A stretch of DNA of 64,000 nucleotides from Juglans regia. Taxonomy: Eukaryota > Streptophyta > Magnoliopsida > Fagales > Juglandaceae. Every line of letters begins with the position of its first letter. The stretch's first letter is position 1. The notes below the pieces were generated by a model. That model ran no database searches. It saw only the letters and a program-made list of their open reading frames with translations, and had not been told where the DNA came from. The translations under genes were made by a program, and so were the position numbers. Shown piece by piece: positions 1 to 9,589 of this stretch. The stretch is taken from positions 14,284,237 to 14,348,236 of the forward strand of contig NC_049902.1 of assembly GCF_001411555.2 (NCBI RefSeq). Direction: 5' to 3'.

Positions 1-689
1 AATATTACCTCGTAACCCTTTCACAAAGTAGAAAGATAGGAATTCGCAAGCAGTCAGATCTGGATACATCTCCCTCAAAGGTTCCAGAACCATACGAAAC
101 ACCATGCATGAACACAAAAGCACACATCAAGCGTGTAAATGAAGTTGGGCAAGAGCTAATCACAGGAAATCAAGGACATCATGAAGGGGGCGGCATAATG
201 GAAGGCGCAAACTGGAAGATCAACTCTCCCTAAGAAACCTTACTCGTCGACGGTGCCCTTGGAAGGAAGAGTGAGAACCACGGCATCAGGGATGCGATAT
301 GAAGTCCTGGGCCTTGTAAAGTCCTAGGTGATAAGTGTGGAGCATCACATGAACCCCTCAAAGAAAAGTAGAGTTTGACCATCAGAGGATTCGGGAGCAG
401 AGTTGGAGGAAACCCATGGTGGGGCTTGGGCAGAAGCTTGGCTGGGAACATGAGAAGAGCCACGCTGAGCCATTGCTGTGTAAATTGGAAGAAACAAGAT
501 CGAAAATGGGGAAGGGTTGCAAGTTTTTCTTGAAACTTGAGAAGAGAAAAAAGTTAAGGAAGGAATGGAACAAGAAGAGGAAAGGAAACAAGAAGAGAAA
601 ATGACAAAAGAAGATGAAAGAAGTGGAGCGGGAAAAAGAAGCAATGATGAGGGGATTCTTGGGAAGGCAAAAGGATGACAACGCTGTCA
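1..689. other. Unassigned sequence, probably retroelement-derived
   Basis: No convincing gene. The stretch is purine-rich on the plus strand around 500-660 (GAAGAGAAAA-like runs), so the open frames here look like composition artefacts. It lies directly before an LTR-like sequence and may be the internal 3' part or U3 of the same retroelement. I recognise no domain. Confidence 0.3.
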
Positions 690-1320
690 ACTATCTTTTT
701 TTAATAAAAGAATAAATAAACAAAAGTGCGGGAACAGTTACAAATGACGTGGGCCATGTCCTTAACATCATAGGAAATTAATTTTTCCAAAGCCTGCACT
801 TAGTTAGCATAGAACCTCAAAGGGATAAAAGGAGTAATGATCCCAGACGTTGTTCATCTGTGTTGGACGAATTGATAAATTTCCCACGTGCTGGCACGAA
901 AGAAATTAGCAGGGTAACTAGAAGGATATTTAGAGCCCCGTAAGGATAAGCCCATGTGTTGGAGGGCCCAAGTCTGAGGCTTTAAGAATTGGGGTTAGTC
1001 TGCAAGCCCAGGGATTCAACCTATGGACACGTGGAGGATAATATACTGAACAGATAATGCCTCTGTTTGATCAGAAAAGTTATCCAACTAATTTATTCGA
1101 TAGTTATCGAAGATAGACTTAGAGGTCAGTCTTTATAATCACCTTTATACTCCTATAAATAACTCCTAAAGGTAACGTATTTGGCATTCATTCATATACT
1201 TATATTAAGACTACTTCTCTCTAACTTAGGCTTCGGAGTCTCATTGGGCACACCGTGCCGCCATCTCCTTTGTTGCAGATCATCCGTGTAGTTGGTGGTG
1301 TAAAGCACGTCCTTAACAAT
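690..1320 (+). mobile_element. Ty3/gypsy-type LTR remnant
   Basis: The segment resembles the LTR fragment at about 46981-47250 in the same order. Both carry an AAGGATATTTAG / AAGGGATATTTAG block followed by a TAAGCCCA block, and about 250 bases on a TATA-like CTATAAATAAC followed by CCTAAAGGTAAC. That layout fits U3 and the start of R of one LTR family. It ends near 1318 in TTAACA, followed by AT-rich DNA. The left edge is not defined and no target duplication was found, so this may be a solo LTR or the end of a larger element to the left of the window. Confidence 0.45.
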
Positions 1321-1556
1321 ATCTTATTTTTATTAAATATAAAAGTTGAAGTTTTATTTAAAGATTTTAAATAAAGTCTAATTTTATTTAAAAATTTTGA
1401 AAAGTGTTTAATATAATGATTTATATTTCATTTAAGTATATTAAAACTTAAAATATGTCTCTAACATCAAATTATATTGGGCCGACCTTGTGTAGAGGCC
1501 TACATTACATTTATCTATCATAATTTTAAAACATATATGCATATTACAATATATAT

Positions 1557-2330
1557 TAGGGGTGAGCTCCGACTCTACTGTATCGGAGTTTAAGTCCGAA
1601 CACCAACTCTGACTCCAACTTGTCTGAGTAGAGTCGAATTTAGGTTTTCAGTTTTGGGCTTCTTTTTTTAGTTTCATATTTAACCCATTTAAAAAAAAAG
1701 TGGAGGCTTTCACATTTCAATTTTTTGAAAAATTTAAAAACTAAAACTAAATCATTATATGCTAATTTACTTCTATACTAACATCTAACTTATTTTTATA
1801 CTAGGTTTATACTATAGTATTTACTTACATGTTGTTATACTGTAGTGTTACATGTTATTGTATTATACAAGTGTATAACTTATTTATAACTTATTTCTAC
1901 ACTATATTTTCTAGTACATGTCTAATTATATGTTATTATACTTTAATAAATTAATATATGTTATTAACTTATTGTACTAGTCTTATTTAAATACTAGTAT
2001 TTAACGTATTTCTATACTTGATTATGTATGGTAGTATAAGTATATTATTTTATAATAATTAGCTCATACTAGTATATTATTGAATTTAACTATGTAAGTT
2101 CTATTTATATAACAATATAACTATACTAGTGTATACGATAAATATATAGATAAATACATATTTTTATAATATATGTAAAATATCGGAGTCGGAGCATAAA
2201 GTCAGAGTCAGATTGGATCGGAATAGGAGTTGGAGTCAGTCCAGCGACACCTCCGACTCCGACTCCATTTTATCGAAGTCGGAAGGGAGCCGAATTTGAA
2301 GTCGAATTTTCGAATTTTTACTCAAACCTA
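1557..2330. mobile_element. Non-autonomous hAT-like element with GACTCC subterminal repeats
   Basis: The left end reads TTAGGGGTGAGCTCC. The right end, read on the other strand, is TTTAGGTTTGAGT, giving degraded terminal inverted repeats. Both subterminal zones (1565-1640 and 2185-2300) are packed with CGGAGTC / GACTCCGACTCC units, while the 500 bp between them is AT-rich and non-coding. Flanks are ATATATAT and AATATATA, compatible with an 8 bp duplication but low in complexity. The TAGGGGTG ends match two other elements in this window (50353 and 53762). Confidence 0.5.
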
Positions 2331-2399
2331 AATATATACGAGTGTGAATAAGTTCAAAGCCAACTCAAATTGCCTACAGAGTAGTATATTTAAATGGAA

Positions 2400-2628
2400 A
2401 AATCTTTTTGCAAGCGAGTTCGCACATCAAACCGCGAACCGATGCTGACATGTAAGGCATCCATTTAATGAACGATGTGAATTGAGACGGAAATGATTTT
2501 CGTGAGATAGAAAACATTCTTCTTCTCTCAAAATTTTCCTTCTTTTGAATTTTTTTTCAATAAAAAAAACCATGTCAGTGTCAATACTCAGTTTGGTGCA
2601 CCAAACCACTTGTACCTAGCAATGCTCA
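2400..2628. mobile_element. MITE, GGAAAATGCTA-type family
   Basis: The right end, read on the minus strand, is GAGCATTGCTAGG, almost the same as the right end of the adjacent copy (GAACATTGCTAGG). The arms (about 2420-2455 and about 2570-2610) match only imperfectly, sharing a GCTGACATG / ACTGACATG block. The centre is A/T-rich. Boundaries are approximate. Confidence 0.35.
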
Positions 2629-2637
2629 ATTTAAATT

Positions 2638-2820
2638 GGATAATGTTTAATCCACAGATGAAAGCCACCGAAAGCAGCCACCAAATTTTTTTTTTTTTTT
2701 TTGACTTAGTGATTAAGGAAGTGTTTTTAAATGATGTTATAATTTTTTTTTAAAAAAACAAAAAAAAAACAAATTTACTCTCTCCGGTGGCCTTCATCTG
2801 TGGACCTAGCAATGTTCATT
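2638..2820. mobile_element. MITE, GGAAAATGCTA-type family
   Basis: Arms pair well: CCACAGATGAAAGCCACCG at 2652 against CCACAGATGAAGGCCACCG read leftwards from 2803. The arms continue outward as GGATAATGTTTAAT and GAACATTGCTAGGT. Between them lie poly-T and poly-A stretches and the family core TTAGTGATTAAGGAAGTG (2703-2722). There is no coding capacity. Confidence 0.6.
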
Positions 2821-2825
2821 TAAAT

Positions 2826-2995
2826 TACATCTTGTTTCATCTCATTTAATTATTATAATTTTTACAAATTTCAATACAAAATTATAATAAACAATTTAAA
2901 ATTCTAAAATTCTAAAATAAAAATAATACTAAAAATTATAATTTAATAATATTTTATTTAATTATTATTTAAAATATTTTATCTCATTTAAATTG
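2826..2995. mobile_element. MITE, ATCTCATTTTA-type family
   Basis: AT-rich repeat with TTTCATCTCATTTAATTATT at the left and AATATTTTATCTCATTTAAA at the right, and internal AAAATTATAATAAACAATTTAAAATTC. The same ordered blocks recur at 3614, 7118, 14240 and 43385, identifying a dispersed non-coding family. Confidence 0.5.
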
Positions 2996-3613
2996 CCTAT
3001 CCAAATCTAATCTATACTTTGCGAATCCACTCTATGCTTGCTTGGCGCCCTGCCTGTTTTGGGGAATGCTTCCCAACTTCTTGCCGTATATTCAACGTAA
3101 AGCTGTCTCAGAGCTGTATATATAGAATAGATTGCTCAAAAACATACTTAACGCTGACACATGACACAGCTTGCATTGATCAAGCAGCATTAATAGTTTT
3201 AAATGTTCACATATCACATTACTCGAGATGTTACGCCTTCCCAGATGGACCAATGCAAAGTTATCAGAGTGTTGATGCGAGTTTCGCGCTCAAAGTTCTG
3301 CTATCCTGACCCAGACTGGGAATCATGCCAATGTATATTTATTTAATAAAGAGAATATGGTCGGTCATGGTGATGAAAGCCTACGGGAGTGGAGATTTGG
3401 ATACGGTGAGTATGTGTAACCATATCCTAAAAGATATTGATACAGCCTCGAAATGATCAAAAAAATATGTACAATAACATGTCATCATCTCAGTGGCTCA
3501 TTTATTCACTTGCAAAACTGTACCACCATGTGCTTTAGAAAAAGTATTGCAGCCTAAGCCGACCTGAGACGTGGGACCGGATCAAGTATGCAGTGTCACG
3601 TCATCTAAAGATT

Positions 3614-3835
3614 GGTTTGTTTTTAAAAATAAAATAAAATGAGATAAAATTAAAATTAAAAAATTAAATAAAATATTATTAAAATAAATTTTTAATATTA
3701 TTTTTATTTTAAAATTTAAAAAAATTAAATTATTTATTTTATTTTATATTAAAAATTAAAAAATTTATAATAATTAGATGAGATAAAATGAGATAAAATA
3801 TTTTTTAAAAATAAACGAGATCTAAACATAATTTT
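3614..3835. mobile_element. MITE, ATCTCATTTTA-type family
   Basis: Arms are inverted copies: GGTTTGTTTTTAAAAATAAA with AAATGAGATAAAA at the left, and AGATGAGATAAAATGAGAT ... TTTTTAAAAATAAACGAGAT at the right. The centre has the family's AATATTATT...TTAAATTATTTATTTTA blocks. Non-coding. Confidence 0.5.
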
Positions 3836-3844
3836 TTGTTTTAA

Positions 3845-4110
3845 AAAAAAAAATATTATATCTCTGCTGAGATTAACAATGTATTTTTATGTGTTTTTTT
3901 TAATTTTTTTATATAAATTTTTTTAATAATTTTAAATATTTGAAAAAAATAAAAGAAATCATAATTTTTTTAATTTAATAATTTGTTTTTACTTTTTGAT
4001 TAAAAAAGTATTTTTTAAAAATATTCTAAATTTTTTTTTTTTAATATTAAAAAATTTATATAAAAATAATTTTAAAACATATATATAAAATAATATTATA
4101 TCCCAATGAG
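3845..4110. mobile_element. Degenerate AT-rich MITE-like repeat
   Basis: Ends are inverted: AATATTATATCTCTGCTGAG near 3852 and, read leftwards from about 4112, ATAATATTATATCCCAATGAG. The core contains TTTTTGATTAAAAAAGTA, resembling the ATGATTAAGGAAGT core of the GGAAAATGCTA-type family. Heavily T/A-rich, so boundaries are uncertain. Confidence 0.35.
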
Positions 4111-4187
4111 AGCTCCAACGGAAGCGCCAACGGAACTGTGGCATGACCCTTCAAAAAAATCTTTGTTTCCTGCAATGATCCCGTCAT

Positions 4188-4240
4188 CTCTTCTTCTTCT
4201 TCTTCTTCTTCTTTTTTTTTTTTTTTTTCTTTTTGTTTTT
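4188..4240. repeat. (CTT)n / poly-T simple sequence
   Basis: A run of about eight CTT/TTC units passes into a long T tract. No gene is next to it. Confidence 0.8.
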
Positions 4241-4599
4241 GTTTTTGTTAATTTAATTTAATCAGAGTGTTCCCCACATTGACCTATCGCATAGCGCCTA
4301 ACTGAACCGTTGAGGGAGTTGGTGGCTCTCGCTTAAGGGCAGTCCTACCGCCACTGGCTTCTGACATTGTCTATGGATATGATTAGTTTTTTTCTTATAT
4401 TTTTTAATTTCTTTAAATATTACTTTTCTAAAAAATTCACAGAATAATTTAAAAATATTTACTTAGACTTTGAATATTGAGTTAAATTTTTTTTATAAAT
4501 AATAATAAGTTGAGTAGTAAAGAGAGTTACGTAGGACACATCTAAACTGAATTTAAAATTTATTTAAATGTTAAGTTGAATTTAATATTTTTTAAAAAA

Positions 4600-4735
4600 A
4601 TTAAAAAAGATTGTGAGTCTCACGTATAAATATATTTTAAGTTAAAAAAGATTGTGAGTCTCACGTATAAATATATTTTAAGTTAAAAAAGATTGTGAGT
4701 CTCACGTGTAAGAAAATTTTGAGTTAGAATGAGTT
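4600..4735. repeat. Tandem repeat, 41 bp x 3
   Basis: The phrase GATTGTGAGTCTCACG starts at 4609, 4650 and 4691, a strict 41 bp period. The first two units are near identical and the third diverges after TCACGTG. Each unit contains the small palindrome GTGAGTCTCAC. The surrounding AT-rich DNA (4380-4830) may be a MITE. Confidence 0.85.
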
Positions 4736-5394
4736 TAGTAATTTGAGAGTTAGATGTTTAGATGTTAGACTTATTTTAAAATTAAACTAAACTCAACTAA
4801 GTTTGAGAACTAAACATAACCTTAATCATTACGTAAAAAATAAAAATAAAAATTGTCGGAACCCATTATCGGAAGAAGAAGCATTTTTCCTCGCTTAATA
4901 ATGAGAAGCTGGATGTGGATACTCAAAATTTATTTTACCCCTCTTGACTAACATATATTGATAACTTTTTCATTCTAAGCAAACATATTTTATATAGAAA
5001 AGTAACAATTATAAGATATAAGAGTAAAAAAGGTGAGAAGTTTCAACAATTATCACAAATTAGTTAATATAACATAAGAAAAAAAATGATCTAGAGTCCA
5101 TGACTTGGCCCCCATCTATCTCTCACAAGTAAAGATGCCTAAAGCAGTTTTGATGCAATACGAAATTCAGACTAGATACTACGATAAAAAACCGCAGTGG
5201 ATTGTTTTATGTTGTAATTTGCTAGTCCAGATTGGTTGAAGGAAACTTCCACTTTCTATTTCTTACGATATTTAGTTAGGAGAAGCGAAATATAGGAAAA
5301 TAATAAGCGATAGATGGTTCAAATCGTCAACAAATAACCATTGATGATTGTGTAGGTGCGTAGGGGACATGCGCCACTTTCAGATAGAGGAGGT

Positions 5395-6580
5395 TAGTTG
5401 GATCTAAAATATATATTGATAACTTAAATAAATGTATTTTTCCTTATTGTTCTTTGCTCCACTTTGTTTTTTTTTCTTGAATCAAGAATACCTTATTTCA
5501 TTTATAAACTCAAAACAATACAATTATTATGATCTACAATATATTGTAAAATTTCCTGTGGTCCTTCCTCTATCCAGCAAAGTTCACTTGCTGTTTGTAA
5601 TGACAATTTTGCAAGTTTATGTGCAACTATATTTCCTTCCCTATGTATAAAACTCAAAGACCAATGTAGTCCCTATGCTAGTAGCCTCTTTATATCCTCA
5701 ATCATCTGACTATGTTCAGATTCATCCATCTCCTCGGAAAGCACTGCTTCTATCATCCCTTTTGCATCCCCTTCCATCATGGCAGACCAAAAGCCCATCT
5801 CCAAGCAAAGCTTGATAGATCTTTTCAAGGCAAGACATTTAGCAATAAAAGGAGAAAACACATGATCCTTCCTAGAGCAAACCGCAGCCAGAATATCTCC
5901 ATTGTTGTTTTTTAAGTCAACAGCAACATCAAAATTAAGCTTACAATTATCCCCCAGAGGTCTTTTCCATCTTCTTCCCTCTCTCCTTGCTTCACACCTC
6001 GCTTGCCTTCCTTTCATTTTTGAATTAGCTTCCTGGTACTCTTCCAACTCTGCCAAGGCAATTCTCACTACATGGCCAAGACTGGCAAACTTGTCTCAAA
6101 AAACAAAAGCATTCCTCCTCCCCCATATACCCCTCATGATAGCTACAACTCTTTCCAAACACCCATTTGAGAGCCTGTTACTCAACTCAAATCACAATCT
6201 AGAGAAATCATGAATCTGGTTCAACCACTTTCTCACAGGACTATTATTCTCTGCTCCACTTTTTATTAAGGCAATAGCGCACTTATTATCACTAAATACA
6301 ATATAGGGATTTATTAATGCTAAATACATCGGTTGACTTGTCCACTATACTAACCTTCAAATTATCAAGAAAACGTTTAATCCAAACGACATTACTCACA
6401 ATTGTGCCACACACTCTGTAGACTGTACCCAATTTCTATTGTGGACTTGTCAACATTGTTTTGTTTCCTACTTAGCCAAGAAACAACTGATCCACTAAAT
6501 AGGAAAACATATTTGCAAGTTGACTTCGTCCTATGTTCTGAAAACACAATCCAATTCCAAACTCAATAAACTAGGATTGG
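5395..6580 (-). pseudogene. Ty1/copia polyprotein fragment (RNase H end), split by a LINE
   Basis: Reading leftwards from about 6580, the minus strand encodes the copia RNase H landmarks KST.KYVFLFSG, SWLSRKQNNVDKST, VWIKRFLDNL and SDNKCAIALIKSGA. These normally sit in the last 150 residues of a copia polyprotein. The frame is broken by stops and small indels. At 6242 it is interrupted by a 776 bp LINE and resumes at 5465 with KNNKEKYIYLSYQY, matching the usual KNNKGKHIDLSYHY that follows. The family is secure from these motifs; the lineage is not determined. The LTRs are not visible. Confidence 0.7.
5466..6241 (-). mobile_element. 5'-truncated LINE (L1 type) inside the copia fragment
   Basis: The 3' end is the poly-T at 5467-5477 (poly-A on the minus strand). 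The body encodes the C-terminal ribonuclease H domain (RVT_3 type) from about 6150 down to 5673: LNFDVAVD, then an ALKRSIKLCLEMG helix and a MEGDAKGMIEAV strand. The intact 131-residue frame covers most of it. Upstream lies the tail of the zinc-finger/linker region (SPVRKW, RGIWGRRNAFVF), but the catalytic RT is absent. A 21 bp duplication with two mismatches (5445-5465 and 6242-6262, containing GCTCCACTTT) bounds the insertion exactly. Confidence 0.85.
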
Positions 6581-6589
6581 AGCCCATCC

Positions 6590-7117
6590 TCACACTTTCT
6601 CCAAATCTTGTAGTTTCCTATCATTGTGGCTTTCATCTAAAAGGCTCACTTGCGATAAAATTAAGATTATTCATCCGGATTCCGGCCCGGTTACTTGAGC
6701 ATAACCGGAATCGGACCCAGGTTTCAAAGCTAGGCCGAAGTTAACCTAGGTTTTGATCCGGGTTGGAACCAGGATGAAACCGGATTCTTGAAAGCCAAAA
6801 GTCCAGATTTTGAATTGTACTCGGAATATTCAAAATAATATTGTTGAAAATCATAATATTAATTGCATTGAACATTGTCCATAATAATGAAAATATATCA
6901 AATGGAAAACTAAATTTTACATAAAAAATAACTAAAGCTATAAACAACTAATTACCCTTTTAACTAAATACATGTAAAAAAAAATCAAATATTCGTCATG
7001 TAAAAAGCATGCAATATACAATGCAATCCACTGCATTCACATTTTTTGGCATTTATACATTACATTACACAACACAATACATTGCTTTAAAGAAAAGTAA
7101 AATGAAGGCAATAAGGT
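6590..7117. other. Intergenic; one GC-rich hAT-like end fragment
   Basis: 6665-6800 is a GC-rich patch of degenerate CCGGATTCCGGCCCGG / ACCCAGG units like the subterminal zones of TAGGGGTG-type elements. A related patch lies at 41080-41220. The rest is AT-rich DNA without recognisable genes. Confidence 0.3.
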
Positions 7118-7331
7118 CTCGTTTGGTTATGCAGTTCAGATGAAATGAAATGTTTTGTTGAAGGTTAAATAAAATATTGTTATAATATAAATTTTTAATA
7201 TTATCTTTGTTTTGAAATTTAAAAAAGTTAAATTGTTTATTATATTTTGTGTGAGAGTTTGAGAAAATTATAATGATTATATGAGATGAGACGAAATGAG
7301 ATAATTTAGTTTTATGTAACCAAACTAGCCC
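7118..7331. mobile_element. MITE, ATCTCATTTTA-type family
   Basis: Terminal inverted repeats are clear: GTTTGGTTATGCAG at the left and, on the other strand from the right, AGTTTGGTTACATAAAA. Inner arms are AGATGAAATGAAATG and ATGAGATGAGACGAAATGAG. The internal AAATTGTTTATTATATTTTGT matches the other copies. This is the copy with the best preserved ends. Confidence 0.65.
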
Positions 7332-8455
7332 TAAATCTCCTTCTCCAACAAGTGAGGCAGCACCTCCTCAAGTTAATCCTTGTCCCTATTGCTTTGCCCA
7401 ACTTAGTACCAATAGTATTAATCAACAGAATCAACACCACTTCAATATTCTTGATAGCATTAAAGCACAACATTTGTTTTTCTCTTCTTCAAGAAGTATA
7501 GAGCCAGTATCCCTGGTGCAGTTTGAAAAAACAAAGAACATATGATAATTAACACCATGGCAAGATGCTTTGTGGGGAAAATTGTAGTGTGAAAAACTAT
7601 GTCGAGAAAATGCCTACGAACCTTCCAAATTCTGATTTGTTAGAAAATTGTGGATCTTCAAGAAGAAAGCACTTGAGAGCCAACTTAAATAAACCAGGTG
7701 AGAGCCATGGACAAATGACTGATCAAACATACAAAGGCATTCTAATCTCATTGTGCATAGCTTGAGTCAGAATCCAAAGAACTCCAAGTAAGTCTACATA
7801 CAACTATGAAGTGCGTAAATACCGCGTAATTGCTCTGAAAAATAGTGGGGTCCACTATTAAAAAATTAATTCTTTTTGTGTGGGTCTAATGTTTTATTTA
7901 TTTTTTTCAAAGCGATTACGCGGCGGTTGCACAATTCACAGTTGCAAATATATTTTATCAATCACATTAATCAGGCTTAAATTGCTGAAATTAAAAAATT
8001 CAATCTTAATAAATAGCTATATACTTGATGGTTGGCACAAAGCATGCATGGGTGATGTCAAGATTTGAGACAAGAACTCAACAAGCCAACCTAACAGTGA
8101 CGTAAAAGATCATACATCTCCTGGTGGCATATCTCACAGACAGTATGACCCTTCTCACTACACCCCCTCCGTACACATCTATAGTGGGCATATTGCAAAA
8201 ATCAGGAAAAAATATGACCAGGGTTATCTTTAAACAGGGGGATTTAGAAGAATATAAGGAAAGTTACCAAAAAGACCGGATTGAAAATTAGAGCATCACG
8301 GCCAAGTTACCAATATAAGATCTTTCAGTGCCGTGTCAAATCCAGAAAATGCTGCTCGATCCTCTACTCATCGAGGCTACATATATACCATATATATAAC
8401 ACAGTAAAAAGCAAGTAGATCGAGCATTTGATTTACGCTCAAACAATACACAATA
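7332..8455. other. Intergenic, no recognised gene
   Basis: Two short frames (7565-7765 and 7880-8068) show no motif that I recognise and have no supporting context. The sequence is moderately AT-rich. I see no RNA gene and no transposon end. Confidence 0.3.
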
Positions 8456-8655
8456 GGAAAATGCTACTTAGACCGATAAAATTGACCGATTATGGTTTTT
8501 ATTTTTTATTTTTTTTAACTTAATGATTAAGGAATTGATTATTAGTAAATTGATATTTTTTTTAAAACGTTTTAAAATATATAAAAAATGGTTGAAATAA
8601 AAATAAAAAAGTGTATTTGCACTAATCGGTCAGCTTTTTCGGTTAGAAATGTTGA
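8456..8655. mobile_element. MITE, GGAAAATGCTA-type family
   Basis: Begins GGAAAATGCTACTTAGACCG. The left arm continues TAAAATTGACCGATTA and the right arm, on the other strand, reads ACCGAAAAAGCTGACCGATTA. The core ACTTAATGATTAAGGAATTGA lies at 8518-8540. Non-coding. Confidence 0.6.
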
Positions 8656-8949
8656 TCTGTCGCATTATCCTACACAATATACTAGTAAGATAAATAGATG
8701 GAAACAATTTGAAAATACCAAAGAAAGTAAATTGAAAACTAAAGCTGAGCCAATATTTATGTTGCTGTTTGAGGCAGCCCCTCGAGGAAGTGCTTTTGTG
8801 TAATTGAGTTGAATACTCAAGACTCGGTTGAAGATGAAGTTGATGATCTTCTAGAAAAATATTTAAAAAGGGAGTTAAATTAGATAATAAACTACTACAA
8901 ACAATATTTCAAGTTTCAAATAACTTATATATAAATTTACCTTCAAGGT

Positions 8950-9589
8950 CAATCGACTGCATGTATTCTTCCAACTTTGAATGTCGATTGGTTTGGTCCT
9001 TAATAATTTTGGATGCAAATGAGAGCTTCAACGGTCTCTGAAAACAATAAACTCTTAAAAGAAGATATGTTCTTCAGTATTAAACGCGGAGTCTGAGGTA
9101 ATAGTGTAAATGAGGGTGACTAATGCATCACATGCTACATCAACAAGGACAGGATAATTGGCGGGATTAACCCTCCACCTATCTATGATATCAAAACCAG
9201 GTAAGTTTTTCACACACACCTTAGACAAATACCTCTACTCAAGGTATTTGGAGAAGATGATATCAAATTTACTCGAAGGTGGTGCAAGCTCATTACCAAT
9301 GTTTGTATTAGTAGTGCTTAGCCTCACTTGAATCATATTAGAACTCCCCAACTAGCCATACGAAATGTGTTATACTGCTCGATCAAGCGGCTTAAAAGGA
9401 GTTTAACATTGGTGTCTATATTATCCGCCAACTCATCCCCTTTGCATTTTTTGAATCAAAACTTCATTACCATCATTGTGTATCATGGATCAACCACAAA
9501 AGCAACATATATTATCAAGTTGAACCTATCTTTTCTACCCCAATACTTATCATACTTACTTTTCATATTTATACATATGGTACTAGTGA
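8950..9589 (-). pseudogene. hAT transposase, C-terminal half (broken)
   Basis: Reading leftwards from 9570, in shifting frames, the minus strand gives MKSKYDKYWG, the usual start of the hAT C-terminal region. Next come a YNTFRM-like stretch and FDIIDRWRVNPANYPVLVDVACDAL, which aligns with the FDIL.WWK.N..RYP.L...ARD.L dimerisation block of Ac/Tam3-type transposases, then SDSAFNTE (usual SESAFSTG). Several stops and frameshifts make it non-functional. The N-terminal half of the same protein lies at 12297-13915. The break point is a solo LTR, so the two halves were one gene. Confidence 0.7.

Noticed and set aside
382..690. Ser/Phe-rich minus-strand frames (99 and 102 residues)
   Set aside because: They come from a purine-rich plus strand and have no motif or context.
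3019..3309. 96-residue plus-strand frame
   Set aside because: No recognisable domain, no promoter or splice context, and it sits between MITEs. Left unannotated.
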